This document shows, piece after piece, positions 49,088 through 56,947 of a stretch of DNA of 64,000 nt (positions within the stretch are counted from its first letter, which is position 1; every line of letters begins with the position of its first letter). The notes beneath the pieces were generated by a model. The model worked only from the letters and a program-made list of their open reading frames with translations, was not told where the DNA came from and made no database searches. Origin of the DNA: Pseudomonas faucium (GTDB lineage: Bacteria > Pseudomonadota > Gammaproteobacteria > Pseudomonadales > Pseudomonadaceae); NCBI RefSeq assembly GCF_021602585.1, contig NZ_BQIP01000013.1, positions 62,001 through 126,000 of the forward strand, given 5' to 3'. The position numbers and the translations under genes are program-made.

Positions 49088-50482
49088 ATGGCAAGTTTCG
49101 TACACACGGTAGGCCACCTGGTCTACCGCTTCGACAGCCTCAAGGACGTGATGGCCAAGGCCAGCCCGGCCCGTTCGGGCGATTACCTGGCCGGCGTTGC
49201 CGCAGCCAACGACGGCGAGCGCGTGGCCGCGCAGATGGCCCTGGCCAATATCCCGCTCAGCCATTTTCTCAACGAAGCGCTGATTCCCTACGAACAGGAT
49301 GAAGTCACCCGGCTGATCATCGACAGCCACGACGCCCAGGCCTTTGCGCCGGTCAGCCACCTCACCGTGGGCGGCCTGCGCGACTGGCTGCTCAGCGAGG
49401 AGGCCGACGAAGACAGCCTGCGCGCCCTGGCCCCAGGCCTGACGCCGGAAATGGCGGCCGCCGTGTCGAAGATCATGCGCGTGCAGGACCTGGTGCTGGT
49501 GGCGCAGAAAATCCGCGTGGTCACCCGTTTTCGCGGCACCATGGGCCTGCGCGGGCGCCTGTCGACCCGCCTGCAGCCCAACCACCCCACCGACGAGCCG
49601 GCCGGCATCGCTGCGAGCATCCTCGACGGCCTGCTCTACGGCAATGGCGACGCCATGATCGGCATCAACCCCGCCACCGACAGCATCGCCTCGATCTGCG
49701 CCCTGCTGGAAATGCTCGACGCCATCATCCAGCGCTACGACATCCCCACCCAGGCCTGCGTGCTGACCCACGTCACCACCTCGATCGAAGCCATCAACCG
49801 CGGCGTGCCGCTGGACCTGGTGTTCCAGTCGATTGCCGGCACCGAGGCCGCCAACGCCGGCTTCGGCATCAACCTCAACGTGCTGCAGGAGGGTTACGAG
49901 GCAGGCCTGTCGCTCAAGCGCGGCACCCTCGGACAGAACCTCATGTACTTCGAAACCGGCCAGGGCAGTGCCTTGTCGGCCAACGCCCACCACGGCGTCG
50001 ACCAGCAGACCTGCGAAACCCGCGCCTATGCCGTGGCCCGCCATTTCAAGCCGTTTCTGGTCAATACCGTGGTCGGTTTCATCGGCCCGGAGTACCTGTA
50101 CAACGGCAAGCAGATCATCCGCGCCGGCCTGGAAGACCACTTCTGCGGCAAGCTGCTCGGCGTGCCGATGGGTTGCGACATCTGCTACACCAACCACGCC
50201 GAAGCCGACCAGGACGACATGGACACCCTGCTGACCCTGCTCGGCGTGGCCGGGATCAACTTCATCATGGGCATCCCCGGCTCCGACGACATCATGCTCA
50301 ACTACCAGACCACCTCGTTCCACGACGCGCTGTACGCGCGCCAGACCCTGGGCCTCAAGCCTGGGCCGGAGTTCGAGGCCTGGTTGCAGCGCACCGGCAT
50401 CTTCACCCAGGCCGACGGGCGTGTTCGCTTCGGCGACAACCTGCCGCCGGCATTCCGCCAGGCCCTGGCGCAGTTGGCATAG
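49088..50482 (+). CDS. eutB: Ethanolamine ammonia-lyase large subunit
   Basis: EutB is the catalytic TIM-barrel subunit of the adenosylcobalamin enzyme that turns ethanolamine into acetaldehyde and ammonia. The product has 464 aa from ATG 49088, typical in length. Recognisable parts include [49 protein letters not shown] and [23 protein letters not shown]-rich hairpin (49051-49073) lies in the short gap upstream. eutC follows after eight bases. Confidence 0.97.
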   Translation: MASFVHTVGHLVYRFDSLKDVMAKASPARSGDYLAGVAAANDGERVAAQMALANIPLSHFLNEALIPYEQDEVTRLIIDSHDAQAFAPVSHLTVGGLRDWLLSEEADEDSLRALAPGLTPEMAAAVSKIMRVQDLVLVAQKIRVVTRFRGTMGLRGRLSTRLQPNHPTDEPAGIAASILDGLLYGNGDAMIGINPATDSIASICALLEMLDAIIQRYDIPTQACVLTHVTTSIEAINRGVPLDLVFQSIAGTEAANAGFGINLNVLQEGYEAGLSLKRGTLGQNLMYFETGQGSALSANAHHGVDQQTCETRAYAVARHFKPFLVNTVVGFIGPEYLYNGKQIIRAGLEDHFCGKLLGVPMGCDICYTNHAEADQDDMDTLLTLLGVAGINFIMGIPGSDDIMLNYQTTSFHDALYARQTLGLKPGPEFEAWLQRTGIFTQADGRVRFGDNLPPAFRQALAQLA

Positions 50483-50490
50483 AGGTGACC

Positions 50491-51309
50491 ATGGAGCATC
50501 GCACCCCCACCCCGGAAAACCCTTGGCTGGCCCTGCGCAACCTGACCCCGGCGCGCATCGCCCTTGGCCGCAGCGGCATCAGCCTGCCGACCGGCGCGCA
50601 GCTGGACTTCCAGTTCGCCCACGCCCAGGCCCGTGATGCCGTGCACCTGCCGTTCGACCACGGCGCGCTGGCCGAACAACTGAAAGGCCGCGGCCGCGAC
50701 AGCCTGGTGCTGCACAGCGCCGCCAGCGACCGCCACCAGTACCTGCAACGCCCGGACCTTGGGCGGCGGCTGAATGAAGATTCGGCCGAGCAACTGCGCC
50801 AGCATGCCCAGGCCAACCCCGGCGGCTGCGACCTGGCGATCGTGGTTGCCGACGGCCTCTCGGCCCTCGCCGTGCACCGCCACACCTTACCGTTTCTCAG
50901 CCGCTTCGAGGAACAGGCGGCCGCCGATGGCTGGAGCTGCGCCCCGGTGCTGCTGGTCGAACAAGGCCGCGTGGCCGTGGCCGACGAAGTGGGCGAGCTG
51001 CTCGGCGCGCGGATGACCGTGATGCTGATCGGCGAACGCCCCGGCCTGAGCTCCCCCGACAGCCTTGGCCTGTACTTCACCTACGGGCCCAAGGTCGGCC
51101 TGACCGACGCCTACCGCAACTGCATTTCCAACGTGCGCCTGGAGGGCTTGAGCTACGGCATGGCGGCCCACCGGCTGCTGTACCTGATGCGCGAGGCGTG
51201 TCGGCGGCAGTTGTCCGGGGTGAATCTGAAGGATGAAGCCGAAGTTCACACACTCGAAAGTGACAATGCAGCCACCCAAAAAGGAAACTTCCTGCTAGGC
51301 GAGCAGTAA
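50491..51309 (+). CDS. eutC: Ethanolamine ammonia-lyase small subunit
   Basis: EutC binds the cobalamin cofactor with EutB. The 272-aa protein starts at ATG 50491 behind GAGGTGACC. It shows [33 protein letters not shown] and [18 protein letters not shown]-type stretches characteristic of the family. No eutA reactivase, adenosyltransferase or microcompartment shell gene lies nearby, so the enzyme works free in the cytoplasm with B12 genes located elsewhere. Confidence 0.96.
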   Translation: MEHRTPTPENPWLALRNLTPARIALGRSGISLPTGAQLDFQFAHAQARDAVHLPFDHGALAEQLKGRGRDSLVLHSAASDRHQYLQRPDLGRRLNEDSAEQLRQHAQANPGGCDLAIVVADGLSALAVHRHTLPFLSRFEEQAAADGWSCAPVLLVEQGRVAVADEVGELLGARMTVMLIGERPGLSSPDSLGLYFTYGPKVGLTDAYRNCISNVRLEGLSYGMAAHRLLYLMREACRRQLSGVNLKDEAEVHTLESDNAATQKGNFLLGEQ

Positions 51310-51419
51310 GCAACATGTCATGGAACGCGGATTGCGCTTCTGCCCAGCATTGGGCAGCATGCGCTTGAAAGCTGCTGGCATACCGCTGTTTCCCCAAATG
51401 GACTCTGAGGGCCCCACAC

Positions 51420-51878
51420 ATGCGCATCATCAAGGCAAGCCTGGAACACCTCGACCTGCTCACTCCACTGTTCGTCCGCTACCGCGAGTTCTATGGGCAG
51501 CTACCTTTTCCAGACAGTTCGCGCAGCTTCCTGGAAAAACGCCTGAAACGGGGCGAATCGATCATCTACCTGGCGCTGCCGGACGATGACGATGGCAAGC
51601 TGCTGGGTTTTTGCCAGTTGTATCCAAGTTTTTCGTCGCTGTCGCTCAAGCGGGTGTGGATTCTCAATGACATCTTCGTCGCCGAAGACTCGCGGCGCAT
51701 GCTGGTGGCCGACCACCTGATGCGCGAGGCCAAGAAAATGGCCCGCGAAACCCAGGCCGTGCGCATGCGCGTGTCGACCAGCGCCAACAACGAAGTGGCA
51801 CGCAAGACCTATGAATCCATCGGGTTTCGCCGGGATACCGAGTTCGAGAGCTATATCCTGCCGATTACCCTGGACTGA
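51420..51878 (+). CDS. GNAT-family N-acetyltransferase
   Basis: The 152-aa protein has the acetyl-CoA fold: GFCQLYPSFSSLSLKRVWIL in the central strands, NDIFVAEDSRRMLVADHLM as motif A, and RKTYESIGFRRDTEFESYIL as motif B. The substrate cannot be told. It lies after eutC on the same strand and may be co-transcribed, but family members are often unrelated to their neighbours. Confidence 0.88.
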   Translation: MRIIKASLEHLDLLTPLFVRYREFYGQLPFPDSSRSFLEKRLKRGESIIYLALPDDDDGKLLGFCQLYPSFSSLSLKRVWILNDIFVAEDSRRMLVADHLMREAKKMARETQAVRMRVSTSANNEVARKTYESIGFRRDTEFESYILPITLD

Positions 51879-51879
51879 T

Positions 51880-51978
51880 CAGCCCCATCGCCGGCAAGCC
51901 GGCTCCCACAAGTACCCCACTGCCATCGAGCGCAGTGAAATAACGGTGGGAGCCGGCTTGCCGGCGATAGGGCCAGTA
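51880..51978. repeat. REP pair (BIME) after the GNAT gene
   Basis: Two converging GCCGGCAAGCCGGCTCCCAC copies lie at about 51888-51911 and 51947-51969, with flanking CCCATCGCC and GGCGATAGGG. Confidence 0.85.
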
Positions 51979-52110
51979 ACCCCCCGCTACAATCTCCCCG
52001 GGCATGATTCCGACTTCGCCGTATAATGCCTCCTCCTGACATGTGTGAAATTTTACCCTCCCGCAGGTCCGCGCGCCCGTAGCTGCGGGTCAAGAACACA
52101 GGTGCTGTAC

Positions 52111-52758
52111 ATGGAATTCAACCCGCTGGACCTTATCCTCCATCTCGATGCCTACCTCGATCTGCTGGTCACCAACTACGGCCCCTGGATCTACGCCATC
52201 CTGTTCACGGTGATCTTCTGCGAAACCGGCCTGGTGGTGATGCCGTTCCTGCCTGGCGATTCGCTGCTGTTCATCGCCGGCGCCGTCGCCGCCGGTGGCG
52301 GCATGGACCCGGTGCTGCTGGCAGGCCTGCTGATGGCTGCGGCCATCATGGGTGACAGCACCAACTACGTGATCGGGCGCACGGCGGGAGAACGCCTGTT
52401 CAACAACCCGAATTCGAAGATCTTCCGCCGCGACTACCTGCAGCGCACCCACGACTTCTACGACCGCCACGGCGGCAAGACCGTGACCCTGGCGCGCTTC
52501 CTGCCGATCCTGCGCACCTTCGCGCCGTTCGTCGCCGGCATTGCCCACATGCACTACCCGCGCTTCCTGGGCTTCAGCGTCGCCGGCTCGCTGCTGTGGG
52601 TGGGCGGCCTGGTCACCCTGGGCTACTTCTTCGGCAACGTGCCCTTCATCAAGCAGCACCTGTCGCTGATGGTGGTCGGCATCATCCTGCTGTCGCTGAT
52701 CCCGATGATCCTGGGCCTGCTGCGTGGCCGCCTGGGCCGCACGGCAAAGGCGCACTGA
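52111..52758 (+). CDS. DedA family membrane protein
   Basis: The 215-aa protein starts at ATG 52111 and has about five hydrophobic segments. The DedA signatures are FCETGLVVMPFLPGDSLLF, MGDSTNYVIGRTAGERLF and TLARFLPILRTFAPFVAGIA. Members are lipid-carrier flippases needed for envelope integrity and membrane potential. It is a second DedA-domain protein, separate from the fusion at 35-36 kb. Confidence 0.94.
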   Translation: MEFNPLDLILHLDAYLDLLVTNYGPWIYAILFTVIFCETGLVVMPFLPGDSLLFIAGAVAAGGGMDPVLLAGLLMAAAIMGDSTNYVIGRTAGERLFNNPNSKIFRRDYLQRTHDFYDRHGGKTVTLARFLPILRTFAPFVAGIAHMHYPRFLGFSVAGSLLWVGGLVTLGYFFGNVPFIKQHLSLMVVGIILLSLIPMILGLLRGRLGRTAKAH

Positions 52759-52766
52759 CAGCGCAC

Positions 52767-53582
52767 ATGTGGTCGTTCAGCGCCTGGCGGCGCAAGCGCA
52801 CCCTGGCGCGCTACCCGATCGAGCCGCGGCAATGGCAGGCGATTCGCGAGCGCCTGCCGATGCTCGATGGCATCAGCGAAGCCGAGGACCATTGGCTGCG
52901 TGAAGCCTGCATCCTGTTCCTGCTCGACAAGCACCTGACCACCCTGCCCGGCGTCGAGCTGGACGACGAGCAGCGCCTGTTCCTCGCCGCCCAGGCCCAG
53001 TTGCCGCTGCTGCACCTGGGCGAGCTGAACTGGTACCAGGGCTTCCACGAGATCATCCTCTACCCCGACGACTTCAAGAGCCCCCAGCGCCACCGCGACG
53101 CCAGTGGCGTGGAGCATGTGTGGGACGGCGAGCACAGCGGCGAGGCCTGGCAGCAGGGCCCGGTGATCCTGGCCTGGGCCGGGGTGCTGGCCAGCGGCGG
53201 CTGGGAGGCCTACAACCTGGTGATCCACGAGCTGGCGCACAAGCTCGACATGCTCAATGGCGATGCCAACGGCCTGCCGCCGCTGCACAGCGGCATGCAC
53301 GTCGAGGCCTGGGCCAGCGCCATGCAGCAGGCCTATGACGACCTCAACCGCCAGCTCGATGCCAACCCCGACGTCGAGACCGCCATCGACCCTTACGCGG
53401 CGGAAAACCCGGCCGAGTTCTTTGCCGTCACCAGCGAGTATTTCTTCAGCGCGCCCGACCTGCTGCAACAGGCTTATCCACAGGTGTACCAGCAGCTCGT
53501 GCTGTTCTACCGCCAGGACCCGCTGGCGCGCCTGACGCGGCTGCAGGCCGAACACCCCGACTACCGCGAAAGCCACGCCTGA
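52767..53582 (+). CDS. mtfA: MtfA-like zinc-dependent peptidase
   Basis: The 271-aa protein starts at ATG 52767, eight bases after the DedA gene. The gluzincin motif HELAHKLD (His154, Glu155, His158) is followed by a glutamate in ENPAEFFAVTSEYFF that would complete zinc binding. In E. coli MtfA binds the repressor Mlc and controls sugar uptake. Pseudomonas lacks the same PTS role, so its target here is unknown. Confidence 0.93.
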   Translation: MWSFSAWRRKRTLARYPIEPRQWQAIRERLPMLDGISEAEDHWLREACILFLLDKHLTTLPGVELDDEQRLFLAAQAQLPLLHLGELNWYQGFHEIILYPDDFKSPQRHRDASGVEHVWDGEHSGEAWQQGPVILAWAGVLASGGWEAYNLVIHELAHKLDMLNGDANGLPPLHSGMHVEAWASAMQQAYDDLNRQLDANPDVETAIDPYAAENPAEFFAVTSEYFFSAPDLLQQAYPQVYQQLVLFYRQDPLARLTRLQAEHPDYRESHA

Positions 53583-53675
53583 TGCGCCCGCGCATCAGGT
53601 CGGGCGTGGCATGGCCTGGCAGAATGTGCCTATAATCGCGCCACTTTTTTTGATCAAACACGGGGGCACTGCCCA

Positions 53676-54203
53676 ATGAGCTACAGCAAGATTCCGGCTG
53701 GCAAAGACCTGCCGAACGACATCTACGTCGCTATCGAGATCCCGGCCAACCACGCGCCGATCAAGTACGAAATCGACAAGGACAGCGACACCCTGTTCGT
53801 TGATCGCTTCATGGCCACCCCGATGTTCTACCCGGCCAACTACGGTTTCATCCCCAACACCCTGGCCGACGACGGTGATCCGCTGGACGTGCTGGTCGTG
53901 ACCCCATACCCGGTTGCCCCAGGCTCGGTGATCCGCGCCCGCCCGGTCGGCGTGCTGAACATGACCGACGACGGCGGCGGCGACGCCAAGGTCATCGCTG
54001 TACCGCACGACAAGCTGTCGCAGCTGTACGTCGACGTGAAGGAATACACCGACCTGCCGGCCCTGCTGATCCAGCAGATCGAGCACTTCTTCGCGAACTA
54101 CAAAGATCTCGAGAAGGGCAAGTGGGTCAAGATCGAAGGCTGGGAAGGCGCCGACGCCGCCCGCGCCGCGATCACCAAGTCGGTCGCAGCCTACAAGGGC
54201 TGA
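53676..54203 (+). CDS. ppa: Inorganic pyrophosphatase
   Basis: The enzyme hydrolyses pyrophosphate to phosphate and drives biosynthetic reactions. The 175-aa family I enzyme carries [18 protein letters not shown], the metal-binding core [13 protein letters not shown], and [12 protein letters not shown] sigma-70-like spacing is not obvious upstream, but an excellent terminator follows 19 bases after the stop. Confidence 0.98.
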
Positions 54204-54222
54204 TAGCGATTGCAAAAAAAGA

Positions 54223-54245
54223 CCCGCTTCGGCGGGTTTTTTTGT
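54223..54245 (+). terminator. Rho-independent terminator of ppa
   Basis: ACCCGC and GCGGGT enclose a TTCG loop, with seven A on the left and a run of T on the right. The symmetric A/T flanks allow it to work on either strand. Confidence 0.95.
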
Positions 54246-54271
54246 GGGCGGCGACTGAGCGGTAAAAAGTC

Positions 54272-54300
54272 CTACAGCTTCCTACGCAAACGCCCTACAA
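54272..54300. repeat. Three CCTAC direct repeats before the S24-like regulator
   Basis: CCTACA, CCTACG and CCTACA occur at 54272, 54282 and 54295, about 80-105 bases before the regulator start. The spacing of 10 and 13 bases could place them on one DNA face, as an operator would. Confidence 0.35.
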
Positions 54301-54376
54301 CAGAGCTTTTTTCGTACATTTGCCATCAACATCGGGTTCATTTCCCTACTCAAGCGTGGCCGCTAGACTCGGCCCC

Positions 54377-55075
54377 ATGAATACTTCCGGTGACCGCCTA
54401 AAGGCCCTGCTCCAAGAATGCGGCCTGACCCCTTCCGACTTCGCCGCCCAGCGGCGTGTCACGCCCCAGCACGTGAACAACTGGTTCAGGCGCGGCATTC
54501 CCCTGGCTCGCCTGGACGAAATCGCCGACCTGTTCTGTGTGCACAGGCGCTGGCTGCGCTGCGGCGAAGGGCCCAAGCACCCAAGCTCGATCCTGCGGGT
54601 GGACGCTTGCAGCGCCAAACCGGCGTCGACGCACTCGCTGTCCAAACCTGACGGCAGGCTGTTGCAGATCCCCTTCCATGACGTGCGCGAAGGCCGCCTG
54701 GCAGCCCTCGACGGGCATTGCCTGCGCCTGCCGGCCCAAGCCCTCAAGGCACTCGGCGTGGCCCCCGACAATGCCGTCAGCCTGGCCATGCCTGCCAGCA
54801 ACATGACGCCCTGGCTCCCGCGCGAGGCGATCCTGGCCGTCGACCTGAGCCAGACCCGCGTGGTCGATGGCGAAATCTACGCCCTGCTGCACAACGGCGT
54901 ACTCAGGGTGAACAGCCTCAGCCGCGGCCACAACGACACCCTGTGCCTGCACAGCAACGACCGCCACAATTTCCCGGTGGAGCGCTACACCCGCGCCCAA
55001 CGTCAGGACCAACGCCTGGAAATCCTCGGCTGGGTGTTCCACTGGTCGCATTACCGCCAGCGCCGCCCCGGCTGA
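54377..55075 (+). CDS. HTH regulator with degenerate S24 (LexA-like) domain
   Basis: The 232-aa protein starts at ATG 54377. Residues about 5-60 form an XRE/CI-type helix-turn-helix (LLQECGLTPSDFAAQRRVTP then HVNNWFRRGIP). Residues about 125-215 follow the S24 autopeptidase pattern: SLAMPASNMTPWLPREAILA, then GEIYALLHNGVLRVNSL. At the nucleophile position (usual GDSM) it reads ASNM, and at the lysine (usual VKRL) it reads VNSL. Self-cleavage therefore looks impossible, and the domain probably serves only for dimerisation or ligand sensing. Target genes are unknown. Confidence 0.8.
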   Translation: MNTSGDRLKALLQECGLTPSDFAAQRRVTPQHVNNWFRRGIPLARLDEIADLFCVHRRWLRCGEGPKHPSSILRVDACSAKPASTHSLSKPDGRLLQIPFHDVREGRLAALDGHCLRLPAQALKALGVAPDNAVSLAMPASNMTPWLPREAILAVDLSQTRVVDGEIYALLHNGVLRVNSLSRGHNDTLCLHSNDRHNFPVERYTRAQRQDQRLEILGWVFHWSHYRQRRPG

Positions 55076-55130
55076 AACACCCTGTGCCAATTTTTGCTGG
55101 GCATCCTGTGCCAGCCTCTGTATGCTACGC

Positions 55131-55306
55131 CGCACATTAAGCCCCGGCCGGCGCAAGCCGCGTTCCAGAGGGCTCGGCAGCACTCCGTACGAGCGTTCGC
55201 CCTCTCTTTCAGGCCCTTGTCGGCCACACAGTTAAGGCGGTTGCGGCTTACCATAAATTAGCCGGAAGCGTCCCCGAGAAGCCGGCCACAAGCCGGCTTT
55301 TTAATG
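55131..55306 (+). ncRNA. Candidate structured RNA or orphan leader ending in a terminator
   Basis: The 315-base gap 55076-55390 holds no convincing gene. It shows GAGGGC...GCCCTC arms (about 55168-55204) and further GC-rich inverted segments. AAGCCGG-CCACAAG-CCGGCTT-TTT near 55282-55305 looks like an intrinsic terminator. A TATGCT at 55121 could be a -10 element, but no good -35 is seen. The terminator might simply end the regulator transcript. Confidence 0.3.
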
Positions 55307-55353
55307 CCTGCGATTCACCCGCAATGTCGTTTTGCCAGTCGCCACTCAACGTG

Positions 55354-55374
55354 TAATGATAATGCCTATCATTA
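55354..55374. promoter_or_regulatory. Fur box before the ECF sigma factor gene
   Basis: TAATGATAATGCCTATCATTA contains a perfect TGATAAT half and a CCTATCA half, 12 of 14 positions of the 7-1-7 Fur consensus. It ends 16 bases before the start codon, where bound Fur would block transcription when iron is plentiful. Confidence 0.8.
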
Positions 55375-55390
55375 ACGGGCGAAGACCTTC

Positions 55391-55897
55391 ATGGCCGCGA
55401 CAGACCCCACCGACACCCTGGATAGCCTTTATCGTGACAACCATGGCTGGCTGCAGGCCTGGCTGCGTCGGCGCCTGGGTGATCGCGAGCACGCGGCGGA
55501 CATTGCCCAGGACACCTTCCTGCGGCTGATGGTGTCGGGGCGCATGCCCGGCCCGCGGGAGAGCCGCAGCTATCTTGCGCAAATCGCCCGCAACCTGGTC
55601 ATCGACCAATGGCGCCGCCTGCGCATCGAGCGCGCCTACCTGCAAAGCATCGCGCACCTGCCCGAGCCTGAATCACCCTCGCTTGAGACCCGCGCGCTGA
55701 TTCTCGAAACCCTTGTGCAGATCGATGCCATGCTCGACCGCATGCCGGATAACGTGCGCCAGGCGTTCTTGCTCTCGCAGTTCGAAGGGCTGACCTACCC
55801 ACAGATTGCCGAACGCCTCGGGGTCACGGTCAGCTCGGTGCAGAAGTACATGACTCGGGCGATCCTGGCCTGCTATCAACTGGTCTACGCGCCTTGA
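55391..55897 (+). CDS. FecI-like ECF sigma factor
   Basis: The 168-aa protein has sigma region 2 (about 10-75, DIAQDTFLRL and YLAQIARNLVIDQWRR). Region 4 (about 108-160) reads QAFLLSQFEGLTYPQIAERL then GVTVSSVQKYM. It is the iron-starvation type, which transcribes a siderophore-receptor gene after a cell-surface signal. The gene overlaps fecR and is preceded by a Fur box. Confidence 0.93.
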   Translation: MAATDPTDTLDSLYRDNHGWLQAWLRRRLGDREHAADIAQDTFLRLMVSGRMPGPRESRSYLAQIARNLVIDQWRRLRIERAYLQSIAHLPEPESPSLETRALILETLVQIDAMLDRMPDNVRQAFLLSQFEGLTYPQIAERLGVTVSSVQKYMTRAILACYQLVYAP

Positions 55898-56850
55898 ACC
55901 GCCGCTTCGACGCGCCGATCGACGCGGCCATCGTCGAGCAGGCCAGCCAATGGCTGATGCTGCACTGGGGCGGCGAGCTCGACGCCCAACAGCGCCAGGC
56001 ATTCGCCACCTGGGAGCAGGCGCACCCGGAACACCGGCGAGCCTGGCAGCGCCTGCAGCAGTTGCAGGAGACCTTCGCCGCAGTGCCCGCAGACTGTGCC
56101 CGTGCGGTATTGCGCGACAGGCCGGACCCGCAGCGCCGCGCCGCGCTGAAGGCCCTTGGCCTGCTGCTGGTCGCCGGCGGCAGCGGCTACCTGCTGCACG
56201 ACCAGTTGCCATGGCGCGCGACCTTTGCCCAGCATCGCACCGCCACCGGCGAAATCCGCCACATGCTGCTCAGCGATGGCACCCGCCTGGACCTCAACAG
56301 CGCCAGCGCCATCGACCTGCGTTTCAGTGCCCGGGAACGCCGAATCCGGCTGCTTGGCGGCGAAATACTGCTGACCAGCGGCCACGATGCAAACCGCCCG
56401 CTGATCGTGGAATCCGCCAGCGGCGAGGTTCAGGCGCTGGGCACGCGCTTCTCGGTGCGCGAGCTGAACGGCGGCACCCAGGTTGAACTGTTTGACGGCC
56501 AACTGCGCGTCAGCCCCCGGCATGGCGCCTCGGTGTACATGAGCGCCGGCCACAGCCTGTGGTTCAGTGACAGCGCCTGCGGCCCGATGCGCCCCGCGAA
56601 CCCCGACAGCAGCAGCTGGAGCGAAGGCCGCCTGGTAGCCGAGCGCCAGCCGCTGGGGCACTTTCTGGCCGAACTCAAGCGCTATCGCCCGGGTTGGATT
56701 CGCTGCGATGCAGCGGCCGCCAGCCTGTTGCTGACCGGCGTATTCCCCCTGGAGAACACCGACAACGTACTCAAGGCCCTCGAGCGCACCTTGCCAGTGC
56801 GCGTCGAGACCGTGACCCGCTACTGGGTGACGGTCACGCGCCGAGCCTGA
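55894..56850 (+). CDS. FecR-like anti-sigma/signal transducer
   Basis: The 318-aa protein starts at TTG 55894, overlapping the sigma-factor stop. It has an N-terminal DUF4880 sigma-binding part (EQASQWLMLHWGGELDAQQR) and a single membrane segment (about 85-102). A periplasmic FecR domain (TGEIRHMLLSDGTRLDLNSA) and a C-terminal STN-interacting region end it. It would relay receptor occupancy from the periplasm to the sigma factor. Confidence 0.92.
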   Translation: MNRRFDAPIDAAIVEQASQWLMLHWGGELDAQQRQAFATWEQAHPEHRRAWQRLQQLQETFAAVPADCARAVLRDRPDPQRRAALKALGLLLVAGGSGYLLHDQLPWRATFAQHRTATGEIRHMLLSDGTRLDLNSASAIDLRFSARERRIRLLGGEILLTSGHDANRPLIVESASGEVQALGTRFSVRELNGGTQVELFDGQLRVSPRHGASVYMSAGHSLWFSDSACGPMRPANPDSSSWSEGRLVAERQPLGHFLAELKRYRPGWIRCDAAAASLLLTGVFPLENTDNVLKALERTLPVRVETVTRYWVTVTRRA

Positions 56851-56947
56851 GCAGAAAAACTTCATCAACCCTTGTCGGTTTTCATGCCCCGTTCGGGATA
56901 GGTCTTGAAAGCAAATCAAGAATCAGTCTCATCGGGGGAATCAGAGC

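Noticed and set aside
55131-55306. PrrF-type iron small RNA
   Set aside because: The sequence does not resemble remembered PrrF RNAs, and the Fur box lies downstream of it, so only a generic candidate RNA is listed.
56851-56947. ECF-sigma promoter for the STN-domain receptor
   Set aside because: A promoter is expected in this 97-base gap, but no convincing -35/-10 pair could be chosen by eye.
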